From positions 1 through 10,675 of the forward strand of contig CAXTVQ010000105.1 in the NCBI GenBank assembly GCA_964247705.1: a stretch of DNA of 10,675 bases, read 5' to 3'. Position numbers and translations under genes: made by a program. This stretch comes from LMUY01 sp964247705 (GTDB lineage Bacteria > Pseudomonadota > Alphaproteobacteria > Acetobacterales > Acetobacteraceae). Of this stretch, positions 1 to 6,743 are shown one piece after another (the first letter of the stretch is position 1; every line of letters starts with the position of its first letter). The notes beneath the pieces were generated by a model. It searched no databases, was not told where the DNA came from, and saw nothing but the letters and a program-made list of their open reading frames with translations.

Positions 1-1051
1 CGCGGCTGGCGACATCCATCCGGTGGTTGGAGCGGCCAACGCGCTGCAGCAGGCGTGAAACCCCTTTCGGCGCGCCGACCTGGATCACCTGGTCCACGCC
101 GCCCCAGTCGATGCCGAGGTCGAGCGATGACGTCGCCACCACCGCCCGCAGCGCGCCACGGGCCATCGCCGCCTCCACCCGGCGGCGTTGCGTGATGTCC
201 AGGCTGCCGTGGTGCAGCGCGATCGGCAGCGTCTCGTCGTTCAGCTTCCATAGCGCCTGGAACAGCAGTTCGCCCTGTGCGCGAGTGTTGACGAACACGA
301 TGCTCATGCCGGCCGCGCGGATGCGGTCCAGGATCACCGCGGCCGAGGCCAGGCCCATGCGGCCGGACCACGGCACGCGGTCCTCGCTGAGGCGGATCTC
401 GAGTTCCGGCGGTGCGCCCTCCTCGACCTCCACCCGGCGTACCGGACCGCCGCAGCCGACATAGGCGTCGATCATGTCCTTGTAGGCGACGGTGGCGGAC
501 AACCCGGTGCGGCGGGACGCGGGGGCAAGCACCTTCAGCCGGGCCAGGCATAGAGCAAGCTGGTCACCGCGCTTGGTGCCGGCGAGGGCATGGATCTCGT
601 CGATCACCACGCAGCGGAGCTGGGCGAACAGCTCGGCAGCGGCAGGTTGGCTGACCAGCAAGGCCAGGCTCTCGGGCGTAGTGAGCAGGATGTTGGGCGG
701 GGTGTCACGCTGGCGCGTGCGGCGGGCTTGGGGCGTATCGCCGGACCGGGTCTCGACCGTGACGGGGAGCGCCATCTCGGCCACGGGCTCCAGCAGGTTG
801 CGGGCGACGTCGGTGCCGAGGGCCTTCAGCGGGGAGACGTACAGGGTGTGGATGCCGGGGCGGGGGTGGGCGGCGAGGTCGATCAATGAGGGCAGGAAGC
901 CCGAGAGCGTCTTGCCGCCGCCGGTGGGAGCGATCAGCAGGGCGGTCTCCCCGGCCTCGGCGGCGTCCAGCATCGCGAGCTGGTGCGGTCGGGGCGACCA
1001 GCCGCGGGCAGCGAACCAGGCGGCAAATTGTTCTGGGAGTGTTCCGGACAC
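1..1051 (-). CDS. lhr: ligase-associated DEXH-box DNA helicase (Lhr family), 5' part, truncated by window edge
   Basis: Superfamily 2 helicase of the bacterial Lhr group, which often sits with an ATP-dependent DNA ligase and is linked to DNA repair. About 350 N-terminal residues are visible; family members usually have roughly 800, so the end lies outside the window. Reading the minus strand, the N-terminus matches the family (LPEQFAAWFAARGWSPRPHQ, including the Q-motif region). Motif I APTGGGKT has its Lys at residue 47, motif II DEIH is at 151-154, motif III SAT at 185-187 and motif VI QRVGRSNHR at 336-344. The frame stays open throughout. There is no ATG before the Q motif and an in-frame TAG lies upstream (about 1085-1087), so the GTG at 1051-1049 is the likely start; no strong ribosome site precedes it. 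The gene is divergent from the MFS gene with only 63 bp between starts. The partner ligase is not in view. The family call is firm; the exact start is less so. Confidence 0.9.
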   Translation of the reverse strand, partial: MSGTLPEQFAAWFAARGWSPRPHQLAMLDAAEAGETALLIAPTGGGKTLSGFLPSLIDLAAHPRPGIHTLYVSPLKALGTDVARNLLEPVAEMALPVTVETRSGDTPQARRTRQRDTPPNILLTTPESLALLVSQPAAAELFAQLRCVVIDEIHALAGTKRGDQLALCLARLKVLAPASRRTGLSATVAYKDMIDAYVGCGGPVRRVEVEEGAPPELEIRLSEDRVPWSGRMGLASAAVILDRIRAAGMSIVFVNTRAQGELLFQALWKLNDETLPIALHHGSLDITQRRRVEAAMARGALRAVVATSSLDLGIDWGGVDQVIQVGAPKGVSRLLQRVGRSNHRMDVASR

Positions 1052-1114
1052 CTCACATGAGATAGGCGAGAACGGGAGGGAAGGCTAGGTTTGCCGAAAG
1101 GGAGACCGAAACGG

Positions 1115-2452
1115 ATGGCAACCACCGATCTGGCGGCGTTCATCGACGAGCAGCCCGTCGGCCGGCCGCAGGTGATGTTGCTGCTGCTTTGCGCCGCGGT
1201 GCTGTTCGTGGACGGGTTCGACACGCAAGCAATCGGCTACGTAGCGCCGGAGATCGCGCGGGTGTGGCACCTGCCGCGCGGCGCGCTGGGGCCCGTGTTC
1301 AGCGCGAGCCTGTTCGGGCTGATGCTGGGCGCGTTGACCATGGGTCCGCTGGCGGACCGGGTTGGCCGCAAGCGGATCATCCTGGCCAGCACCGTCGTGT
1401 TCGGCCTCTGCACGCTGGCGACGCTGCTGGCGCGGGACACGACGGAACTGCTGGTGCTGCGCTTCCTGACCGGGCTCGGGTTGGGCGGCGCGATGCCGAA
1501 CGCGGTGGCGCTGACGGCGGAGTTCAGCCCGCACCGACGGCGGGCGACGATGGTGATGACGATGTTCGCCGGGTTCTCAGTGGGAGCAGCGCTGGGCGGG
1601 CTGATCGCAGCGGCGCTGATTCCGGTAGAGGGGTGGCAGGGCGTATTCGTCGTCGGCGGGGCAGCGCCGTTGCTGCTGGCGCCGGTGCTTGCGTGGCGCC
1701 TGCCGGAGTCGGCGCGGTTCCTGGCCGTGGCCGGGCAGGGCGGCGGGCGGCTGTTCGCGATCATGCGGGCGATGTTCCCGCAGGGCGATCTGCGCGCGGA
1801 CACACGGCTGGTGAGCCACGACCCGGCGCACCAAGGCAATCCGCTGCCGCGCCTCTTTGCCGAGGGGCGGGCGCGGGCGACTGTGCTGCTCTGGGTGATT
1901 TTCTTCATGAGCCTGCTCGACCTGTATTTCCTGTCCAACTGGCTGCCGACGGTGCTGAACGAGCTGGGCGCGTCGGTCGGCTTGGCGGCGGTCGTGGGCT
2001 CGATGCTGCAGGTGGGCGGGATCGTGGGCGTGGTGGTGCTGGGCCGGCTGGTGGACCGGTTCTCGTTCCGCGCCCTGGCGGTGACGTATGCCGCGGCGGC
2101 GGTTGCGGTGGCGTTGATCGGGTTGTCCGGTCGTTCGATCGCTCTGGCGGCGGTGACGATCTTTGGCGCCGGGTTCTGCATCGTGGGCGGACAGACAGCC
2201 TGCAACGCGCTTGCTGCGACCTACTATCCCACGGCGATGCGGGCGACGGGGGTGGGCTGGGCGCTGGGCGTCGGGCGGGTCGGGTCGATCGTTGGGCCGC
2301 TGATCGGTGGGGCGTTGCTGGCGCTGCACTGGGATCCGGGGTCGCTGTTCCTGGCGGCGGCGGTGCCGGCGCTGGCCGGAGCAATCGCGGCGATCGGGCT
2401 GGACCGGCGAGTTAAGGTCGATGCAAGTCGCCCCCTGGACACTTTGGTATAA
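1115..2452 (+). CDS. MFS transporter, aromatic acid:H+ symporter (AAHS) type
   Basis: Inner-membrane major facilitator of 445 residues, about the usual length of the AAHS family (PcaK, BenK, MhpT relatives), which import benzoates, hydroxybenzoates or phenylpropanoids with protons. Visible marks are the TM1 DGFD motif (residues 33-36, in LFVDGFDTQAIGYVAP), typical of AAHS transporters; the loop 2-3 MFS signature GPLADRVGRKR (77-87); the PESAR motif after TM6 (197-201); and a second-half GRLVDRFSFR loop equivalent to the loop 2-3 signature. Alternating hydrophobic stretches give about 12 TM helices. ATG 1115 is preferred over an in-frame TTG at 1091 because AAGGGAG lies about 10 bases upstream of the ATG. 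The gene sits just before a flavin aromatic hydroxylase, supporting uptake of an aromatic substrate. The last ~8 codons run into C-rich repeat-like sequence. The substrate cannot be read from the sequence. Confidence 0.88.
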   Translation: MATTDLAAFIDEQPVGRPQVMLLLLCAAVLFVDGFDTQAIGYVAPEIARVWHLPRGALGPVFSASLFGLMLGALTMGPLADRVGRKRIILASTVVFGLCTLATLLARDTTELLVLRFLTGLGLGGAMPNAVALTAEFSPHRRRATMVMTMFAGFSVGAALGGLIAAALIPVEGWQGVFVVGGAAPLLLAPVLAWRLPESARFLAVAGQGGGRLFAIMRAMFPQGDLRADTRLVSHDPAHQGNPLPRLFAEGRARATVLLWVIFFMSLLDLYFLSNWLPTVLNELGASVGLAAVVGSMLQVGGIVGVVVLGRLVDRFSFRALAVTYAAAAVAVALIGLSGRSIALAAVTIFGAGFCIVGGQTACNALAATYYPTAMRATGVGWALGVGRVGSIVGPLIGGALLALHWDPGSLFLAAAVPALAGAIAAIGLDRRVKVDASRPLDTLV

Positions 2453-2515
2453 GGGGTCGAGGGGACACTGTCCCCTCGCGGGTGCAGGGCGGAGCCCTGC
2501 TGTTGAGGACGTTCC
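2453..2515. repeat. intergenic spacer with two G/C-rich hairpins (repeat-like element)
   Basis: The 63-bp gap between the transporter and the monooxygenase holds two perfect inverted repeats back to back. The first has arms CGAGGGGACA (2458-2467) and TGTCCCCTCG (2469-2478) around one base. The second has arms GCAGGGC (2484-2490) and GCCCTGC (2494-2500) around GGA. Neither is followed by a T-run, so a classical intrinsic terminator is not evident. The arrangement (G-run, palindrome, GGGTGCAGGGCGGAGCCCTGC-like hairpin) resembles elements I recall as repeated between genes in Acetobacteraceae-type genomes; that recollection is not checkable here. The hairpins could stabilise or attenuate the transporter-monooxygenase message. 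Confidence 0.7.
2505..2509 (+). promoter_or_regulatory. ribosome binding site of the FAD monooxygenase
   Basis: GAGGA lies 6 bases before the ATG at 2516, directly after the second hairpin. It fixes the monooxygenase start, which also gives an immediate FAD-binding beta strand (DAQVIIIGGGPVG). Confidence 0.7.
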
Positions 2516-4096
2516 ATGGACGCACAAGTGATCATCATAGGCGGCGGCCCGGTCGGCCTGGGCCTCGCCATCGAACTCGGCCAGCGGAATGTGCAATGCA
2601 TCGTGGTCGAGCGCTACGAACAGCCGCAGCCGGTTCCCAAGGGGCAGAACCTCACGCAGCGCACGATGGAGCATTTCCAGGCCTGGGGCGCCGAGCCCGA
2701 GTTGCGCGCGGCGCGGACGATCCCGCCGGAGTGGGGCATGGGCGGGCTCACCGCCTACGGCACGCTGCTCGGGGACTACAGCTATAACTGGATGCAGCGC
2801 GAACTGGTCCGGCCCTATTACAACGCCGACAACGAGCGCCTCCCGCAATACGCGACGGAAGCGGTGTTGCGCCGCCGGGTGGCCGCCCTGTCGAGCGTCG
2901 AGGTCCTGTATGGCTGGCGCGCCGCCGAGGTGACGCAGGACGCGGATGGCGCCACGGTCAGCATCGCCCGGCGGGACGGTTCCGCGCCGCGCACCCTGCG
3001 GGCCGAGTACCTGGCCGGCTGCGACGGCAGCAAGTCGGTGGTGCGCGCGGCGGCCGGCATCACGCAGACCCGGTCCGACCACGACAAGGTCATGGTGCTC
3101 CTGGTGTTCCGCTCGGCCGCGCTGCACCGGTTGCTGGAGCGCTACCCGGGCAAGTCGTTCTTCAGCGTGCTGCACCCGGACCTGGACGGCTACTGGCAGT
3201 TCTTCGGCCGGGTGGATTTAGGCACGACGTGGTTCTTCCACGCGCCGGTCCCAGCGGGCACCACGGCCGAGAACTACGACTTCCACGCCCTCCTGCACCG
3301 CGCGGCGGGCGCGGAGTTCGAGGCCGAACTGGACTATATCGGCTTCTGGGATCTTCGCTTCGCCGTTGCGGACAGCTACCGCAACGGCCGGCTGTTCATC
3401 GCGGGGGACGCGGCGCACAGCCACCCGCCCTATGGCGGTTACGGGATCAACCTCGGCTTCGAGGACGCCCGCAACCTGGGCTGGAAGCTGGCGGCGGTGC
3501 TGCAAGGGTGGGGCGGGGCCGGTTTGCTCGACTCCTACAACCTGGAGCGGCAGCCGGTGTTCGCCTCGGCAGCGCGCGACTTCATCGCCAAGTCGATCGA
3601 GGTGGACCGCGACTTTCTCCGCGTGTTTCATCCCGAGCGGGACCGTGCCGGGTTCGAACAGGCATGGGCCGAGCGCAGTTCGGGGGCCAAGGCGGAGGTC
3701 GCGTCCTTCGAGCCGAACTACGAGGGCTCGCCGGTGGTTGCGGGTCCGCCCGACGGGCTCTGCAGTGCGGCTGGACGGCACAGCTTCGAGGCGCAGGCCG
3801 GTCACCATTTGGCCCCGGCGCCGCTGTCCGCTGGGGGCAATGTGTTCGACGCGCTCGGCGACGGGTTCACGTTGCTGGCGCTGGACACCGATCCGGCCGT
3901 CGAACATGCCTTCGAGGCCGCGGCACGGGACATGCAGCTTCCGCTGCATGTCATACACGATACACGAGCCGGCGGGCGGGAGCGGTATGGCGCGTCGGCC
4001 GTGCTGGTGCGGCCTGATCACTATGTAGCGGCGGCGTTCGACAGAGGAGAACTGGACGCAGGTGCGGTGTTGCGGCAAGCGGCCGGAGTGGGATAG
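2516..4096 (+). CDS. FAD-dependent aromatic-type monooxygenase (group A flavoprotein hydroxylase, PheA/TfdB/MhpA-like)
   Basis: Cytosolic NAD(P)H-dependent single-component flavin hydroxylase of 526 residues, in the range of phenol hydroxylase / MhpA / polyketide-hydroxylase relatives. The Rossmann FAD motif GGGPVGLGLA starts at residue 9. The DG motif CDGSKSVVR begins at C169, and the GD motif RLFIAGDAAHSHPPYGGYG, with G297-D298, binds the FAD ribityl/pyrophosphate and is followed by GINLGFEDARNLGWKL. The C-terminal part ends with LVRPDHYVAA, matching the RPD-x-YVA signature of the degenerate thioredoxin-like domain in this group. It follows the AAHS transporter, suggesting uptake followed by ring hydroxylation, though a shared transcript would have to pass two hairpins. 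An epoxidase or a hydroxylase of a non-aromatic substrate is also possible. Family certain, substrate unknown. Confidence 0.9.
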   Translation: MDAQVIIIGGGPVGLGLAIELGQRNVQCIVVERYEQPQPVPKGQNLTQRTMEHFQAWGAEPELRAARTIPPEWGMGGLTAYGTLLGDYSYNWMQRELVRPYYNADNERLPQYATEAVLRRRVAALSSVEVLYGWRAAEVTQDADGATVSIARRDGSAPRTLRAEYLAGCDGSKSVVRAAAGITQTRSDHDKVMVLLVFRSAALHRLLERYPGKSFFSVLHPDLDGYWQFFGRVDLGTTWFFHAPVPAGTTAENYDFHALLHRAAGAEFEAELDYIGFWDLRFAVADSYRNGRLFIAGDAAHSHPPYGGYGINLGFEDARNLGWKLAAVLQGWGGAGLLDSYNLERQPVFASAARDFIAKSIEVDRDFLRVFHPERDRAGFEQAWAERSSGAKAEVASFEPNYEGSPVVAGPPDGLCSAAGRHSFEAQAGHHLAPAPLSAGGNVFDALGDGFTLLALDTDPAVEHAFEAAARDMQLPLHVIHDTRAGGRERYGASAVLVRPDHYVAAAFDRGELDAGAVLRQAAGVG

Positions 4097-4113
4097 GCGG
4101 TCAGTTCAGCGCC

Positions 4114-4755
4114 GTGACGACAAGCCCGGACATCTTCGTGGAAAGGAACTGGACGGGCGACCGTGGTCACGAGGCGGCCCGGCTCTGCGCCGACGGGTTT
4201 GTAAGCACGATCCTTGACTGGTCGCTCCCAATTGAGGACAGCGGCAGCCCCCTGCCGCCTGGCGTTGGCGACGTGCTCGGCCGTACGCTGCTCGCGTCCG
4301 GCCGGCTGGCCTTCCGCTTGGATCTGCCTCCCCAGATCATGGCGATCGGCGACCGATTCGTTCCGGAACCGCGAGGCAATGCCCTCGGAAGCTTGAAACG
4401 CTTTTTCCTGCATCAGGACGTCCGCTTTGGTGTCCTCTTGACGTCAGACCCGCGATCCGCTGTCGAGATGTTCGCTTTCGCCGGCTGGATTTATGCGGAG
4501 CAGGCCGCGCTCGTCCTGGACCCGGACCTCGACGCGTCACCGGAGGTCATCGATCGATTGCAGACATCGCTCGATTGGCGAGGCTTCTCGTTGCCGCCCC
4601 ATGTCACGGCACTTTACGGCTCCGGGCACGACGGCGCTTTTTCGGTGTTGTCGTGCCGGAACGAGACGCGGATGTCTACGATGTTGACGGATCTGCAACA
4701 ATTTGCCGACAAGCGTGGCCTGCGTGTCGAGTACGGACCGTTCAAGGCAGCGTGA
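4114..4755 (+). CDS. hypothetical protein, 213 residues, unrecognised
   Basis: I do not recognise this protein. It would be soluble: no signal peptide or membrane helix is apparent. It has a Trp/Phe-containing mixed alpha/beta-looking sequence with acidic N-terminal half, a hydrophobic stretch around MFAFAGWIYAEQAALVLDPDLD, and a C-terminus ending RVEYGPFKAA. The start is a GTG at 4114 with only a weak AGGCGG about 13 bases upstream; the first in-frame ATG is at about residue 75, too late to be convincing, and the frame is open upstream into the monooxygenase. It lies 17 bp after the monooxygenase stop on the same strand, so co-transcription is plausible. Third-position A/T codons (e.g. GTT, CCT, GAT, TTT, ATT, CGA) are visibly more frequent than in the flanking genes, hinting at a different origin. 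It ends tail-to-tail with the minus-strand operon, 25 bp away. Confidence 0.6.
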   Translation: MTTSPDIFVERNWTGDRGHEAARLCADGFVSTILDWSLPIEDSGSPLPPGVGDVLGRTLLASGRLAFRLDLPPQIMAIGDRFVPEPRGNALGSLKRFFLHQDVRFGVLLTSDPRSAVEMFAFAGWIYAEQAALVLDPDLDASPEVIDRLQTSLDWRGFSLPPHVTALYGSGHDGAFSVLSCRNETRMSTMLTDLQQFADKRGLRVEYGPFKAA

Positions 4756-4780
4756 CCGCTTGGTGATCGTAGTCTCCGCC

Positions 4781-5245
4781 CTACCCAACCAGGATCGCGT
4801 TACGCAGCCCGATCGGATCCGCGACACCTTGCAACGGCTCCAAACTCGCCCCCGTGCCGCGCAGGAACACGGTGCCGTAGCCGAAGATGCGGCCCAGAAT
4901 ACCCTGGTCGACATCCACGCTCTCGATCTTGCTGATGTTGATCTCGGCGGTGTGCCGGCTCAGCAAGCCCGTCTTGTAGATCACCCGCTTGTCCGTCACC
5001 ACGAACTCCACCGCCTGCCGCCGGATGCCGGCCACGATCAGTCGCCACGCCGCGATCAGCAGCAACGCCGCCGCGCCGACCGCCAACCCCCGGCCGAGCG
5101 AGCGGTCCGGCACTGCAAGCGCAACGCCCAGCACCACCAACCCGGCTAGGACCAGCAGCAGTCCCCGCGCGTAGATCAGCCAATGCAACGACCCGTGGAA
5201 CTGCACCGTCTCACCGGGACGCAGGACCTTGTCGAGGTAGGCCAA
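4781..5245 (-). CDS. membrane protein with bacterial PH domain (YdbS/bPH2-like, DUF304 type)
   Basis: Small inner-membrane protein of about 154 residues. Two hydrophobic helices (roughly residues 21-47 and 51-74, separated by PDRSLGRG) are followed by a cytoplasmic bacterial pleckstrin-homology domain (about 75-154). The domain carries the family hallmarks: EFVVTDKRVIYKTGLLSR, then INISKIESVDVDQGILGRIFGYGTVFLRGTG and a C-terminal helix (ADPIGLRNAIL). The start appears to be TTG at 5245-5243, because no in-frame ATG precedes the LRPGETV segment; it follows the P450 stop by only 10 bp, so coupled translation is likely. Functions of this family are poorly known (membrane-associated scaffold or stress roles have been proposed). 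Nothing shows a role with the P450 beyond operon position. Confidence 0.82.
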   Translation of the reverse strand: MAYLDKVLRPGETVQFHGSLHWLIYARGLLLVLAGLVVLGVALAVPDRSLGRGLAVGAAALLLIAAWRLIVAGIRRQAVEFVVTDKRVIYKTGLLSRHTAEINISKIESVDVDQGILGRIFGYGTVFLRGTGASLEPLQGVADPIGLRNAILVG

Positions 5246-5255
5246 TGCCGGGCGG

Positions 5256-6440
5256 TCAGCCGAACGCCATCGGCAGGCTGCGCGGGCCGCGGACGGTGCC
5301 GAGCGCCCAGCGCACCGGGCCGTCCATGCGGAAGCTCGGCACGCGCTGAAGGAACGTTTCCACCGCCACCGTCAGCTCCATCCGCGCCAAATTGCTGCCG
5401 ACGCAACGGTGGATCCCCAATCCGAATGCTGCATGCCGGTTCTCCGCGCGGTCCAGGATCACGCGGTCCGGGTCCGGGAACATCGCCGGGTCGCGGTTGG
5501 CGGCAGGGAAGGAGAGCAGCACCATGTTGCCGGTCTTCATCGGGCACCCGGCGATCTCGGTATCGGCGACCACCTCGCGGGCCATGGTGACGGGGGCGTA
5601 GGCGCGCAAAAACTCCTCGATCGCGATCGGCATCAACGCCGGGTCGGCGCGGAGGCGGTCCGCGTCCTCCTTGTGCTCGGCCAGGTGCCACAAAACGGAA
5701 CCGATGGCGGACCACGTCGTGTCGATCCCGGCGATCAGCAACAGGCGAAGCACACCCACGGCATGCTCCGGCACCATTGGTTTGCCGTTCACCTCGGTGC
5801 GCATCAGCCGGGTGATCAGGTCGTCGCCGGGGTTGGCCTGCCGCTCGGCGATCGCCTGCATGAAGTAGCTGTGCATCTCGACCGTGACCGGCATGATCAC
5901 CGAAGAGTCGCTGATGCCCACCTCCAGTATTTGGTGGATCCAGTGGCGGAACAGGTCGCCGTCCTCCTCCGGCAAGCCCAGCATGTGGGCGATGACGCGC
6001 ACCGGGATATGGCGGGTGTAGAGATCGGCCACGTCGCAGCCGCCGGCGGGAAAGGCATCGATCAAGGCGTTGCACGTGGCGCGGGCGCGGGGTTCGAGCT
6101 TGGCCACCTCGTCCGCGGTGAACGGCGGCAGCACCGCCAGCTTCCACGGCTTGTGCTCCGGCGGGTCCGACGTGATCGGGGGCGCAGGAACCGGGGTGGG
6201 GATGCGCACGTCGCGCACGATGATCCGGCGGGAGGAGAAATGGTCCGTATCCGCAGCAACGGCGCGCACGGCGGCGTAGGTAGTGGGGAAGTAGCAGCCC
6301 TGGAAGCGCTTGGTATGGGCAACGGGACATGTCTGGCGCAACTCGGCCCAGATCGGATACGGGTCGTTGCTCCAGCGCGGATCGAGATGGTCGAAATCGG
6401 TCGCCCAATCCCGGCTCGGCGGGCGGATGGTGGCGCTCAT
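5256..6440 (-). CDS. cytochrome P450 (class I bacterial, soluble)
   Basis: Haem monooxygenase of 394 residues, normal for soluble bacterial P450s. The I-helix oxygen-activation motif AGIDTT spans 237-242 (acid D240, threonines 241-242). The K-helix ExxR is E276-F-L-R279, and the haem-ligand loop FGLGIHRCVGSNLAR places the axial thiolate at C346. The N-terminal half has the usual ITSDPPEHKPWK (C-helix entry) sequence. The ATG at 6440 overlaps the ferredoxin stop as ATGA, so the two are translationally coupled, which makes the upstream ferredoxin its probable electron donor. No ferredoxin reductase is in the window, so electrons must come from one encoded elsewhere. The CYP family and substrate cannot be named from the sequence alone; hydroxylation of an aromatic, terpenoid or fatty acid is equally open. 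Confidence 0.95.
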   Translation of the reverse strand: MSATIRPPSRDWATDFDHLDPRWSNDPYPIWAELRQTCPVAHTKRFQGCYFPTTYAAVRAVAADTDHFSSRRIIVRDVRIPTPVPAPPITSDPPEHKPWKLAVLPPFTADEVAKLEPRARATCNALIDAFPAGGCDVADLYTRHIPVRVIAHMLGLPEEDGDLFRHWIHQILEVGISDSSVIMPVTVEMHSYFMQAIAERQANPGDDLITRLMRTEVNGKPMVPEHAVGVLRLLLIAGIDTTWSAIGSVLWHLAEHKEDADRLRADPALMPIAIEEFLRAYAPVTMAREVVADTEIAGCPMKTGNMVLLSFPAANRDPAMFPDPDRVILDRAENRHAAFGLGIHRCVGSNLARMELTVAVETFLQRVPSFRMDGPVRWALGTVRGPRSLPMAFG

Positions 6441-6661
6441 GCACCGGGCGCCCGGTTGAGGCTCACCGCATACTCCGGGCAGTTGGCCCGGGCGAGCCGC
6501 GCGGGTTGCACCTGGTCCGGGGGCACCGTGCCGTCGCCGGCTTCGTGCGAATAGCCGTATTCGTCCAGCACGAACAACGACGGTGCGGCGAGCTTACAGC
6601 GGTTGTGACCCTGGCATTTGTCCGGATCCACGTGGACTTTGAACGTTTGCGTTTCGGACAT
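6437..6661 (-). CDS. P450-associated single-cluster ferredoxin with C-x2-H-x2-C...CP motif
   Basis: Seventy-four-residue electron carrier, the usual size for the [3Fe-4S]-type ferredoxins that feed bacterial P450s. Cluster residues visible are C16, H19 and C22 (DKCQGHNRCKLAAPSLF) and C61-P62 (ANCPEYAV). The central position normally held by the second cysteine of a 4Fe-4S motif is a histidine, a variant described for some P450-linked ferredoxins in Rhodopseudomonas, Novosphingobium and mycobacteria. The ATG at 6661 is preceded by a strong GGGGGAGG site 5 bases away. Its stop overlaps the P450 start by 4 bp, marking it as the P450's partner. The same frame stays open far upstream, antisense to the HxlR and thioesterase genes, but that extension carries no ferredoxin-like sequence and is not part of this gene. 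Confidence 0.92.
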   Translation of the reverse strand: MSETQTFKVHVDPDKCQGHNRCKLAAPSLFVLDEYGYSHEAGDGTVPPDQVQPARLARANCPEYAVSLNRAPGA

Positions 6662-6743
6662 GTTTGCCTCCCCCGTATGAAGAAGCCTAGCGCCGCCGCT
6701 ATCGCTTTGACAATTAACTTGCACGATGATACTGACGTAGGTC
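6662..6743. promoter_or_regulatory. divergent control region between ferredoxin-P450 operon and HxlR regulator
   Basis: An 82-bp divergent spacer with an unusually A/T-rich core for this DNA (CTTTGACAATTAACTTG). On the plus strand TTGACA (6707-6712) is a perfect -35 match; a weak -10 GATACT (6728-6733) follows after a short 15-bp spacer. On the minus strand TTGTCA uses the same bases in the other direction, so divergent promoters may overlap. Candidate operators are TGAC-N4-GTCA (6733-6744), touching the HxlR start codon, and TTGCA...TGCAA (6719-6723 / 6745-6749). The minus-strand ribosome site GGGGGAGG (6674-6667) serves the ferredoxin. Promoter and operator assignments are by eye. Confidence 0.5.

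Noticed and set aside
27..1088. Several plus-strand open frames in the first kilobase
   Set aside because: The minus strand reads as a continuous helicase with motifs I, II, III and VI in the right order.
1052..1114. Promoters in the helicase/transporter divergent gap
   Set aside because: I could not find a convincing -35/-10 pair on either strand; nothing reported beyond the ribosome site used for the transporter start.
1577..3175. 532-codon minus-strand open frame antisense to the transporter and monooxygenase
   Set aside because: It crosses two well-supported plus-strand genes and their spacer and its composition (HRRQ-rich) is that of a shadow frame; stop codons are rare in all frames at this GC.
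5409..6554. 381-codon plus-strand open frame opposite the P450
   Set aside because: The opposite strand encodes a complete P450 with all signature motifs; the plus-strand product shows only biased H/R/G/D content.
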